Program-made: the position numbers and the translations under genes | The notes under the pieces: generated by a model | Databases searched by the model: none | Told to the model about the DNA's origin: nothing | The model's input: the letters and a program-made list of their open reading frames with translations, nothing else | Shown here: piece after piece, positions 58,031 through 64,000 of the stretch | Layout: each line of letters opens with the position of its first letter | Numbering within the stretch: position 1 is the first letter of the stretch | DNA from: Xenophilus sp003671765 | Lineage (GTDB): Bacteria; Pseudomonadota; Gammaproteobacteria; Burkholderiales; Burkholderiaceae_C | Length of the DNA: 64,000 nt | Direction: 5' to 3' | NCBI GenBank assembly: GCA_051414805.1 | Contig: CP166702.1 | Span: forward strand, 4,526,001-4,590,000

Positions 58031-58543
58031 ATGTCCGTCGAAATCTCACAGCTCATGTCCTCCCTGGGGACCGTGGGAGCGATTGCCCGAGCGCTCATCG
58101 ACGAGCGCGACCGCCAGAAAGCGGCGACCCTCCAGGCTGACCTCACGAAACAGGTCCTGGACACCCAAATGCAGCTCAGCCAGGTACTGGCGGCCACCAT
58201 CGACAAAGATGCCGCGCTCCATGCTCTTGGCCAGCGCGTACGCGAACTGGAGGCTGCTCAGGCTGAGAAGGCTCGCTACCGCTTGGCAAAAATCGGCGCG
58301 GTCGGGAGCGTCTTTGCCTATGAGCTGCGCCCGCAGGCCGAACTGGTTGAGCGCCCGGATGAGCCCCATCATTTCCTGTGTCAGACGTGCTTCGACGCCG
58401 GAAAGAAGAGCGTGCTCCATGTCGTCGGAGGCGTGGCTCGCTGCGGTTTGTGCAGCTTTGCCTATCGCCTCGAGCGCGCAACCCCCGCTCCCCCTTCGAG
58501 TCGCCTCGTTTCCGTCCCTGATTTCAATCGCCGGGACTGGTAG
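58031..58543 (+). CDS. Phage protein with coiled coil and zinc ribbon
   Basis: From the ATG at 58031 the 170-residue protein has a helical N-terminal 85 residues (heptad pattern SLGTVGAIARALIDERDRQKAATLQADLTKQVLDTQMQ, 20-residue portions). The C-terminus has CQTC and CGLC about 25 residues apart, a zinc ribbon. Proteins of this layout are common in prophage immunity regions with unknown role. It opposes the cro gene and reads toward the immunity region. Confidence 0.65.
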   Translation: MSVEISQLMSSLGTVGAIARALIDERDRQKAATLQADLTKQVLDTQMQLSQVLAATIDKDAALHALGQRVRELEAAQAEKARYRLAKIGAVGSVFAYELRPQAELVERPDEPHHFLCQTCFDAGKKSVLHVVGGVARCGLCSFAYRLERATPAPPSSRLVSVPDFNRRDW

Positions 58544-58568
58544 AGCTAGAGGGTCATCTTTCGGGGCC

Positions 58569-58817
58569 TCAGACATGGGCGCCCTCCCCTACCTGCATGC
58601 GCAACACGTCCCAAGCGACGTCGGGGCGCAGGTCTTCGCAGCGCACGGCGCCGCCAGTGGCACGCTCGATGTCTGGGCATCGCTCCGCCGGCACTCGTCG
58701 TCGCGTATCAGGATTCTCCGAAGCCCACGCGCTGAGCAAGGGGGCAGCGACTTCAAGCGCCCTGGCAAGGCGGGCCTGGGCACCGCGCTCGGCGGCGAAG
58801 AACTCGGAGAGTGTCAT
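58569..58817 (-). CDS. Cro-like regulator of the YdaS type
   Basis: The 82-residue protein has GAQARLARALEVAAPLLSAWASENPDTRRRVPAERCPDIERATGGAVRCEDLRPDVAWDVLR, the YdaS/Cro signature: helix-turn-helix, then VPxERCxxIExATGGxVxxEDLRPD. It is divergent from the repressor gene; the three operators lie between them. It is expected to shut down the repressor and early genes in the lytic cycle. Confidence 0.88.
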   Translation of the reverse strand: MTLSEFFAAERGAQARLARALEVAAPLLSAWASENPDTRRRVPAERCPDIERATGGAVRCEDLRPDVAWDVLRMQVGEGAHV

Positions 58818-58829
58818 GGATCGAATTAT

Positions 58830-58892
58830 TTAGCGCCGCGCTAATGGTCGTCAATAGCGCCGTGCGAATTCCAGTTCTTAGCAGCACGCTAA
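58830..58892. promoter_or_regulatory. Right operator: three 15-bp palindromic sites between cro and repressor
   Basis: Sites TTAGCGCCGCGCTAA (58830-58844), ATAGCGCCGTGCGAA (58854-58868) and TTAGCAGCACGCTAA (58878-58892) share TTAGCG-N3-CGCTAA and are spaced 24 bases centre to centre, two-plus helical turns. The first and third are near-perfect palindromes. They should bind the phage repressor and Cro cooperatively. Confidence 0.8.
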
Positions 58893-58903
58893 AGAATCCT
58901 TCG

Positions 58904-59656
58904 ATGCTTTCCATCGAAGAGATATACCGGCAGCGCCTCAGGCTTCTGGTGCAAACACATGGCAAGGGGCGCCAGGTCGTACTTGCCAACCTCATCGAGA
59001 AGTCGCCCGCGCAGTTGGCGCAGTGGATCAATGCCTCCAAGGACTCGAAGACTGGGCTGCCGCGGGCGCTGGCGCGCAAGACCGCGCGCGCGATCGAGGA
59101 GCGCCTGGGCCTGCCCGAGGGCTGGATGGACCAGCCAGTCGGCGAGGACGAAGTGGAAGCGCTGCCCGCAGCTGTGGCCGCAGCGGTCGTGCGTACTGAC
59201 GTGCCCGGCACGGACTATCTGCCAGGGTTCGAACACCTGAGCATTCCAGTGCTGGCCAACGCCGGCAGCATGGGCCCGGGCACTGAGCAAATGCACGACG
59301 AGGTCGTCGTCGGACGCCTGACAGTCTCGCCGCAGTGGGTGGCGCGCACCATCAAGCCCACGGCACTGGAGAACCTGCGGTTCATCCACGGTTACGGCGA
59401 CTCCATGGAGCCGACCTTTATCGACGGCGACGTGCTGCTGGTCGATGTCGGCGTGCAAGATCCGAAGATCGACGGCGTGTACGTACTCGAGGCCAACGAC
59501 CGCATTTACATCAAGCGCGTGAGGCAGCGGATGGACGGCGCATTCGAGATCAGCAGCGACAACCCGACCGTGAAAACGGTCGACGTACTGAACGGGACCA
59601 ACGCTGTGCAGGTGCGTGGGCGGGTGGTCTGGGCTTGGAACGGGAGAAAGATGTGA
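58904..59656 (+). CDS. Phage repressor (CI-like, S24/LexA peptidase fold)
   Basis: From the ATG at 58904 the 250-residue protein has an N-terminal HTH (RLRLLVQTHGKGRQVVLANLIEKSPAQLAQWINASKDSKTG) and a C-terminal S24 peptidase domain with catalytic Ser in YGDSMEPTFIDGDVLLVD and Lys in RIYIKRVRQR. Autocleavage under RecA activation would induce the prophage. It is flanked by operators on both sides. The next gene starts within its stop codon. Confidence 0.93.
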   Translation: MLSIEEIYRQRLRLLVQTHGKGRQVVLANLIEKSPAQLAQWINASKDSKTGLPRALARKTARAIEERLGLPEGWMDQPVGEDEVEALPAAVAAAVVRTDVPGTDYLPGFEHLSIPVLANAGSMGPGTEQMHDEVVVGRLTVSPQWVARTIKPTALENLRFIHGYGDSMEPTFIDGDVLLVDVGVQDPKIDGVYVLEANDRIYIKRVRQRMDGAFEISSDNPTVKTVDVLNGTNAVQVRGRVVWAWNGRKM

Positions 59657-59934
59657 TGAAGCTTGGACTCGGCATGGCGCTCGCCTGTGGCGTTGCGGGC
59701 TGCGCCGTGCCCACCACAGGCGTTGTGCCGCTCTCCGACGACCTGCACAAAGTCGCGCACCAAGGCAGCGGCGGCTGGGTCACAACCGCCAGCCTCAAGA
59801 CGGCCGCGATCGGCGAAGCCAATGATTTCTGCCGTCGCAGCAATAAGCAGGCTCGAGTCATCGACGTCAAAGAGACCCAGGCCCGCATGGCGGGCGGCTG
59901 GCCAGAAGCCGAAGTGCTCTTCAAATGCGAGTAG
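59656..59934 (+). CDS. Small phage lipoprotein, possible lysogenic conversion gene
   Basis: The ATG overlaps the repressor stop (TGATG), so it is made with the repressor in lysogens. The 92-residue product has a hydrophobic leader (KLGLGMALACGVAGC) and a lipobox Val-Ala-Gly-Cys, so it should be lipid-anchored. Mature sequence has two further Cys (FCRRS, FKCE). Repressor-linked lipoproteins often act in superinfection exclusion. Function is inference. Confidence 0.7.
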   Translation: MKLGLGMALACGVAGCAVPTTGVVPLSDDLHKVAHQGSGGWVTTASLKTAAIGEANDFCRRSNKQARVIDVKETQARMAGGWPEAEVLFKCE

Positions 59935-60164
59935 CCACCGTGCTCGCGATGCTGGTGTGCGCGTCTGCGCACGCTGACGGCGCCTACACCCTTTATCGAA
60001 ATAGCCCGCTGGACCGGTCATTGCGGATCCACGTGGCCACCTTCGATGCAACTGAGGGCGGCAACTACAACCAAGACAACTGCAACACAGCGGCCGACCT
60101 CTTTTCTCGCCAGCACGGCGTCGCTACGAGGTTTTGGTGCGAGCCAGCGCGGTTTCGCCGATGA
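59925..60164 (+). CDS. Small secreted phage protein
   Basis: The 79-residue protein has a cleavable signal peptide (RVATVLAMLVCASAHADG, cut after AHA), so it should enter the periplasm. Mature part: about 60 residues with two Cys (DNCNTA, FWCEPA). It overlaps the lipoprotein gene by 10 bases and follows the repressor, so it too is expressed in the lysogen. It may cooperate with the lipoprotein in an envelope function. Confidence 0.65.
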   Translation: MRVATVLAMLVCASAHADGAYTLYRNSPLDRSLRIHVATFDATEGGNYNQDNCNTAADLFSRQHGVATRFWCEPARFRR

Positions 60165-60187
60165 CACCGTGCCGCCGTGCCACACCT

Positions 60188-60260
60188 CGGGGCGAACGCT
60201 AACGGCTAGGGCAGGCTTAATTAGCGTTACGCTATTGACTAACGATTAGCGCTTCGCTAA
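60188..60260. promoter_or_regulatory. Left operator: two full sites and a half-site of the repressor consensus
   Basis: TTAGCGTTACGCTAT (60221-60235) and TTAGCGCTTCGCTAA (60246-60260) match the same 15-bp consensus as the sites at 58830-58892, and GCGAACGCTAA (60192-60202) is a half-site. They lie just before the rightward early genes, so the repressor would silence this operon as lambda CI does at OL. Confidence 0.8.
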
Positions 60261-60284
60261 ATTCACGTCCGTCTCAACACGGAG

Positions 60285-60491
60285 ATGGACGTGCAAATTT
60301 CCCCCTCACGCAGCTACCGCTGCTTCTTCACCCCCCGCGATGGCTTCGGCCATCCCATCGCCAGCGACAACGGCGTCCTGCCCTTCGTGCAGGTCAAAGC
60401 CGCCAACGGCGAACACGCCCACCGCGCCGCCCAGCATGTGACCGGAAGCCCGGTCGTCAGCGTGGAGCGCGTCGAGCCGGTCGAGGCCTGA
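60285..60491 (+). CDS. Early phage protein, hypothetical
   Basis: The 68-residue protein (DVQISPSRSYRCFFTPRDGFGHPIASDNGVLPFVQVKAANGEHAHRAAQHVTGSP) is the first gene after the left operator. Composition suggests a small basic beta protein, perhaps nucleic-acid binding. No family. Its place makes it an immediate-early gene. Confidence 0.6.
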   Translation: MDVQISPSRSYRCFFTPRDGFGHPIASDNGVLPFVQVKAANGEHAHRAAQHVTGSPVVSVERVEPVEA

Positions 60492-60492
60492 C

Positions 60493-60780
60493 ATGGCGCA
60501 GGCCGTCGAAATCTGGATCCGCCTGCGCGGCGCACGGCGCCAGGCGTTCTACCGCCGCCCTGGCGCCTGCATGTGCTGGCAGGCGATGCCCGTGCCAACG
60601 GCCGACAAGGCGCTGCGCAGCGGCCGCCTGACCATCGACGGCATCGTCGATGCGCCGGTTGTTCCACGCGAAACCCAGCTGCCCGCGGTACCGCCCGCCG
60701 CCAACGCGTTCTCGCAGCTGGCAACCAGCCTGAACCGAGACATCGACAGCCTCAACGCCGCCGCGCGAGGTGCTGCGTGA
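60493..60780 (+). CDS. Early phage protein, hypothetical
   Basis: The 95-residue protein (AQAVEIWIRLRGARRQAFYRRPGACMCWQAMPVPTADKALRSGRLTIDG) follows the first early gene by one base and overlaps the next by 4 (GTGA). Basic N-terminal half and flexible C-terminus. No recognised family or motif. Confidence 0.6.
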   Translation: MAQAVEIWIRLRGARRQAFYRRPGACMCWQAMPVPTADKALRSGRLTIDGIVDAPVVPRETQLPAVPPAANAFSQLATSLNRDIDSLNAAARGAA

Positions 60781-60980
60781 AGGCCGCGCTGCAGCTTTGC
60801 ACCGTCGGCGCCGCCCGCCCCATCAGCCGCAGCGCGGCCGCCGGCATGCTGCGCGCCGCGCGGATGCTCCAGCAGCGCGGACAGGGCGTGACGGTAGCCT
60901 ACAGCCGCCTCGCCGGCATCGTGCGCGGCGAGAGCCGCCACGGGGATTGGCAGATCGAGCATGTGCGAGGTGCGGCATGA
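60777..60980 (+). CDS. Early phage protein, short
   Basis: The GTG at 60777 overlaps the upstream stop. The 67-residue product (KAALQLCTVGAARPISRSAAAGMLRAARMLQQRGQGVTVAYSRLAGIVRG) is basic and helical. Overlap on both sides supports real translation. No known function. Confidence 0.55.
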   Translation: MKAALQLCTVGAARPISRSAAAGMLRAARMLQQRGQGVTVAYSRLAGIVRGESRHGDWQIEHVRGAA

Positions 60981-61072
60981 CCGCAGTGCTTCGCCGCACC
61001 CTGCCCTTCCTCGTGTCGGCTGCACTCGTGGTCGGCTTCGCCGCGCAGCTCGCCTACGGGTGGTCGACATGA
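60977..61072 (+). CDS. 31-residue single-span membrane protein
   Basis: ATGA at 60977 overlaps the upstream stop and the stop at 61070-61072 overlaps the next ATG. The product has a basic N-terminus and the hydrophobic span PFLVSAALVVGFAAQLAYGW. Its coupled place in the early operon and its clear membrane segment make it a credible micro-protein, maybe acting on a host membrane target. Confidence 0.55.
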   Translation: MTAVLRRTLPFLVSAALVVGFAAQLAYGWST

Positions 61073-61257
61073 TCCCGAGCACGCCCCGCCCGGCGCTCGT
61101 GCCTGCCATCCCTGGCACCAAGCCCGTCGGCGGCCTCATGGACCGCCGCTTCAAGTACGTGCCGGCCTGCGCCACCGACATCCGCAAGACCATCAAGCGG
61201 GCCCAGGCAGCGCAGCGCCGTGCAGACGCCGACGACCGGCAAGGATCGCTGCTGTGA
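61069..61257 (+). CDS. Early phage protein, 62 residues
   Basis: The ATG overlaps the stop of the micro-protein and its stop overlaps the next GTG. The product (IPSTPRPALVPAIPGTKPVGGLMDRRFKYVPACATDIRKTIKRAQ) has a Pro-rich start and a basic helix. Family unknown. Confidence 0.55.
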   Translation: MIPSTPRPALVPAIPGTKPVGGLMDRRFKYVPACATDIRKTIKRAQAAQRRADADDRQGSLL

Positions 61258-61559
61258 GCCGCGCGCCGCACCCGGTTGACTTCGACACGCTGCTCAGCGC
61301 GCACGCACCGCTCAACGGCGACCCGTCCTTCGTGCCGCCCGAGCACATCCAGGCCGAGCGCGACCGCCACAACGAGCTGCTCGACAGCACGCGCGGCACG
61401 CTGGGCCACGACCCGATCGCCGACCCGCTGGAGAGCCTGCTGCGCCAGGCCAGGCACCGCGCCCGCGCGGCCATCGCCGTATTCGCGGTCGGAGCCGTGG
61501 TCGCCGCCGGCATCGCCGCCGCGGCCTGGGTTTCCCTGACCCGCCACCACTGGAGCTGA
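61254..61559 (+). CDS. Early phage protein with C-terminal membrane anchor
   Basis: The 101-residue product begins at GTG (overlap GTGA). The polar N-terminal 65 residues end in ARHRARAAIAVFAVGAVVAAGIAAAAWVSL, a single transmembrane helix near the C-terminus, so it is a tail-anchored protein facing the cytoplasm. Function unknown. Confidence 0.6.
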   Translation: MSRAPHPVDFDTLLSAHAPLNGDPSFVPPEHIQAERDRHNELLDSTRGTLGHDPIADPLESLLRQARHRARAAIAVFAVGAVVAAGIAAAAWVSLTRHHWS

Positions 61560-61563
61560 CCCC

Positions 61564-61965
61564 ATGAAGACCTCCGGCATCTTCTTCCTGCGCGGCCGCC
61601 CGTCCAGCGTGCGCCTCGTGTCGCCGACCGCCGGCTGGGTGCCGGGCTGGCTGTTCTCGCTCGGCGAGCGCACGAGCCATCGGGGCGTCGCAGGCTTCAC
61701 GGCCATCTGGCGCGGCCCGGAGGCCGACCGCTTCATCCAAGCCAACCCGCAACTGCGCGCCGGGCACTGCCTGCGCCTGGAGCTGGACCGCCTGCACGCC
61801 ACCAACAACGAGCTGCGCGGCCATGTCGTGAGCTGCGAGCTCGCACCCCCGCGCTGGCCCGAGCCCGAAGACACGCCAGCCACCCCGCACGGCGCCGAAA
61901 GCGCTATCGAAAACATAGCTGCTCACGCCCGCATGGCGGGCGTCGCGGCCGACTTTCACCACTGA
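61564..61965 (+). CDS. Early phage protein, hypothetical
   Basis: The 133-residue protein (KTSGIFFLRGRPSSVRLVSPTAGWVPGWLFSLGERTSHRGVAGFTAIWRG) begins with a beta-rich segment and ends with Pro/Ala sequence. The C-terminal part AENIAAHARMAGVAADFHH is helical. It is in the early operon, 4 bases after the tail-anchored gene. No family recognised. Confidence 0.6.
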   Translation: MKTSGIFFLRGRPSSVRLVSPTAGWVPGWLFSLGERTSHRGVAGFTAIWRGPEADRFIQANPQLRAGHCLRLELDRLHATNNELRGHVVSCELAPPRWPEPEDTPATPHGAESAIENIAAHARMAGVAADFHH

Positions 61966-61967
61966 CC

Positions 61968-62663
61968 ATGAAGCAACACATCATCGGCCTGACCGGGTTC
62001 GCCGGCGCAGGCAAAGACACCGTCGCCGACCTCCTCGTGGCGCACGCGCGCTTTCGCAAGCTGGCCTTTGCCGACGCGCTGCGTGCCGAGGTGGCCGACG
62101 CCTTCGGCGTGGAGGTGGTGCACCTGGCGCACCCGAGCACCAAGCACCAACCCGTGCCTGCCCTGAGCATGCGCCGCGCGCCGCGCGACTTCCTCGCGGC
62201 CGTGGTGCTGTCGCTCAGCGCCGCGGCGCCGGACCACATGTCGCCACTGTCGGCCGAGTGGCTCGATGCGCCACGCTCCCCGCGCCAGATCCTCCAGTGG
62301 TGGGGCACCGAGTACCGCCGCGCGCAGCATCCGCGCTACTGGACGCGCGCCATGCTCGCCCGCCTGGTCGAGTACCAGAACGCTGGCGAGACGCGCTTCG
62401 TCGTGACCGACGTGCGCTTCGAGAACGAGGCCGACTCGCTGCGCGGCGCTGGCGGCACGCTGTGGCAGGTCACCCGCCCGGGCTGCAGCGGCCAGAACGA
62501 GGGCGCGCACGTCAGCGCCACCGACGGCAGCCAGTTCGCACCGGAGGTCGTCATCGCCAACCTGCACGACGTGCGCCACCTGCAGGGCGTGGTGCTGTCC
62601 GAGTTCGTCGCGCGCGACTTCGGCCTGGCCCCGTCGAGCGTGAAGCTGACCGTGAGCACCTGA
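61968..62663 (+). CDS. Deoxynucleoside monophosphate kinase-like P-loop protein
   Basis: The 231-residue protein begins KQHIIGLTGFAGAGKDTVADLL, a P-loop (GFAGAGKDT) as in phage T4 gp1-type dNMP kinases, and has RKLAFADALRAEVADAFG, SPRQILQWWGTEYRR and FVVTDVRFENEADSL. It would phosphorylate dNMPs to feed phage DNA synthesis. It follows the early small genes. Confidence 0.85.
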   Translation: MKQHIIGLTGFAGAGKDTVADLLVAHARFRKLAFADALRAEVADAFGVEVVHLAHPSTKHQPVPALSMRRAPRDFLAAVVLSLSAAAPDHMSPLSAEWLDAPRSPRQILQWWGTEYRRAQHPRYWTRAMLARLVEYQNAGETRFVVTDVRFENEADSLRGAGGTLWQVTRPGCSGQNEGAHVSATDGSQFAPEVVIANLHDVRHLQGVVLSEFVARDFGLAPSSVKLTVST

Positions 62664-62679
62664 GGCAGGGAACAAGGCG

Positions 62680-63084
62680 ATGAGCATCACCCCCACTGCC
62701 GCGCAGGCCCTGCAGATCCTCGCGCAGGCCACCGGCCCCATGCTGCGCCGGCAGATAGAGCAGCAAGCGGGCCATCCCGCGCGCGGCGACCTCTGGCAGC
62801 TGCGCACGCAGGGCCTGGTCGCTTCCGAGATCGGGCACGCTGCCGGCCAGGGCGCGCTGGCGCACTACACCATCACCCCGAGCGGGCGCGCGGCGCTGGC
62901 GCGTCACCGGCGCGAGGCCGCGCAGGGCGGCGCGCCCGCCGCGCATCGCCGTCACGGGCCGTCGGGCACCTATGAGGGCGCAGAGCTCGGCCAGACCTGC
63001 CAGCGGCCGGGCGCGTACGACGCCTTCCGGCATCCGAGTCGCATCGGCGGGCAGCTGGTGTGGCCGCGGGGATTCGCAGCATGA
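62680..63084 (+). CDS. Winged-helix-like phage protein
   Basis: The 134-residue protein has TAAQALQILAQATGPMLRRQIEQQAGHPARGDLWQLRTQGLVASEIGH and ALAHYTITPSGRAALARHR, the shape of a winged helix-turn-helix. It overlaps the methyltransferase start by 4 bases (ATGA) and may regulate early expression. Not assigned to a known family. Confidence 0.6.
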   Translation: MSITPTAAQALQILAQATGPMLRRQIEQQAGHPARGDLWQLRTQGLVASEIGHAAGQGALAHYTITPSGRAALARHRREAAQGGAPAAHRRHGPSGTYEGAELGQTCQRPGAYDAFRHPSRIGGQLVWPRGFAA

Positions 63085-63842
63085 GCGACTGGCTCAACCG
63101 CTGCCACTGGGGCGACTGCCGCGAGCTCATGGCCGCGTGGCCGGACGCTTCCGTCGACGCCTGCGTGACCGATCCGCCCTACGGTGACACGTCGCTCGAG
63201 TGGGACCGCCGCTGCGATGGCTGGATGGCGCAGGTTGCGCGCGTGCTGAAGCCGGCCGCGTCGGTCTGGGTCTTCGGCTCGATGCGCTACCTCGCCACCG
63301 TCTTCGCAGAGATGGAGGCACACGGCTTCCGCTACAGCCAGGATGTCGTGTGGGAGAAGCAAAACGGCACGGGGTTCCACGCCGACCGCTTCCGTCGCGT
63401 CCACGAGCACGCGGTCATGTTCTACCGCGGCGCTTGGGCCGATGTTTACCACCGGCCGCAGTTCACCCACGACGCGGTCGGCAAGACGGTGCGCCGCAAG
63501 ACCAAGCCAACGCATACGCGCGCGATTGCATCCGGCGAGGCGAGCACCTATGTCAGCGAAGACGGTGGCCCGAAGCTGGCCACCAGCGTGATTTTTGTGC
63601 CGAACGAGCACGGCAATGCTGTCCACCCGACACAAAAGCCGCTCGGCATCCTGGCCCCACTACTGCGCTACAGCGTGCCGCCGGGCGGCGTCGTGATTGA
63701 TCCCTTCGCCGGCAGCCTCTCCACGGGCATCGCCGCCGAGATGCTGGGTATGCAGTGGGCGGCGTGCGAGCTCAACCCCGATTGCAGACGCATGCAGGCG
63801 GAGCGCCAGCGGCAGCCATCGCTCCTCCGGGAGGCAGCATGA
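63081..63842 (+). CDS. Site-specific DNA methyltransferase (N6-adenine/N4-cytosine, beta class)
   Basis: The ATG at 63081 overlaps the upstream stop. The 253-residue protein has motif IV DPPYGDTSLEWD about residue 34 before motif I FAGSLSTGIAAEMLG about residue 218, the order of beta-class enzymes, and HPTQKP before motif I. Target base is not predictable. Phage-borne solitary methyltransferases protect against host restriction. It is coupled to the next gene by overlap. Confidence 0.92.
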   Translation: MSDWLNRCHWGDCRELMAAWPDASVDACVTDPPYGDTSLEWDRRCDGWMAQVARVLKPAASVWVFGSMRYLATVFAEMEAHGFRYSQDVVWEKQNGTGFHADRFRRVHEHAVMFYRGAWADVYHRPQFTHDAVGKTVRRKTKPTHTRAIASGEASTYVSEDGGPKLATSVIFVPNEHGNAVHPTQKPLGILAPLLRYSVPPGGVVIDPFAGSLSTGIAAEMLGMQWAACELNPDCRRMQAERQRQPSLLREAA

Positions 63843-64000
63843 AATCCATCCTCTGGCGCCTCGCCGCCTTCATCGCCTCGCGCCGACCGGTGGCTGCATG
63901 GCTCATTCGCCGCGCCCAACGCACGCCGTACTACGCCATCACTGGGCGCAGCAGCGACGACCTGTACATGGCCCGCTGGTGGCTGTTCAACCCCTACCGT
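63839..64000 (+). CDS. Phage protein, truncated by the window end
   Basis: The ATG overlaps the methyltransferase stop. The visible 54 residues are KSILWRLAAFIASRRPVAAWL, then IRRAQRTPYYAI, and SDDLYMARWWLFNPY; the last part is typical of a small phage protein often found after methyltransferases. The end lies outside the window. Confidence 0.6.
   Translation, partial: MKSILWRLAAFIASRRPVAAWLIRRAQRTPYYAITGRSSDDLYMARWWLFNPYR

Noticed and set aside
58046..58576. Minus-strand 176-codon frame opposite the zinc-ribbon gene
   Set aside because: The plus-strand frame has CxxC pairs and a heptad pattern; the minus frame has neither a motif nor a ribosome binding site. It remains a weak alternative.
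1..64000. CRISPR array
   Set aside because: No regularly spaced direct repeats with unique spacers were seen on either strand.
1..64000. Prophage integrase or transposase
   Set aside because: No tyrosine or serine integrase, DDE transposase or IS ends were found; the integrase probably lies right of the window.

Overview
The window is about 64 kb of high-GC DNA from a betaproteobacterium of the order Burkholderiales, most likely Comamonadaceae (Variovorax/Acidovorax-like). The basis is the conserved core run hemW-rdgB-rph-PP2C phosphatase-Ser/Thr kinase followed divergently by yicC-gmk-rpoZ-spoT and a convergent greB, together with codon and base use. Genus is inference.

Layout. (1) 1-16371 is accessory DNA ending at the 3' end of an intact tRNA-Ser(TGA) gene (16372-16459, minus strand), as expected for a genomic island or integrative element that continues left of the window. 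It carries the C-terminal half of a helicase with a fused nuclease-like domain and a second PD-(D/E)xK-type protein, two HTH regulators, a J-domain protein, two exported proteins, a mobile-element recombination/maintenance block (DUF932, YqaJ-type nuclease, DUF2958, a 41-residue membrane protein, a 'hydrolase or metal-binding' protein, a last cargo gene), a zinc-ribbon/glycine-zipper protein and a 1032-residue TrlF-like PHP+ABC ATPase. (2) 16372-26064 is the chromosomal core. (3) 26136-28447 is a recombination scar: a displaced 3' half of tRNA-Arg (minus) and a decayed 3' half of tRNA-Asn (plus), each followed outward by its own terminator, enclose an AT-rich two-gene operon. One gene encodes a RexA/KwaB-like soluble protein and the other a four-helix membrane protein. 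I consider this pair the best candidate for an undescribed defence system. (4) 28511-30438 holds small genes including a LexA-box gene and an SRAP/YedK protein. (5) From about 30446 to beyond 64000 lies a large lambda-like siphoviral prophage.

Prophage logic. The repressor (58904, plus) and a YdaS/Cro-like gene (58569, minus) are divergent around three 15-bp palindromic operators. Two more copies and a half-site sit at 60188-60260 in front of the rightward early operon (small proteins, dNMP kinase, winged helix, DNA methyltransferase). Leftward lie a CII-like regulator, HNH protein and an O-like replication protein whose gene contains palindromic repeats that look like origin iterons. The packaging, head and tail genes then run leftward in one long overlapping array: small terminase, GpA large terminase, Mor-like activator, HEPN cargo gene, gpW, portal, protease-capsid fusion, cement, joining, terminator, tube, tape measure, tail tip. 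Lysis genes (holins, GH108 lysozyme) close the array. Integrase and both attachment ends of the prophage are not in view.

Three further anti-phage or conflict genes are embedded: the helicase/nuclease pair, TrlF, and the HEPN gene with an RxxxxH motif inserted between the terminase and gpW. All functional assignments are from reading motifs and gene order; no database search was run.
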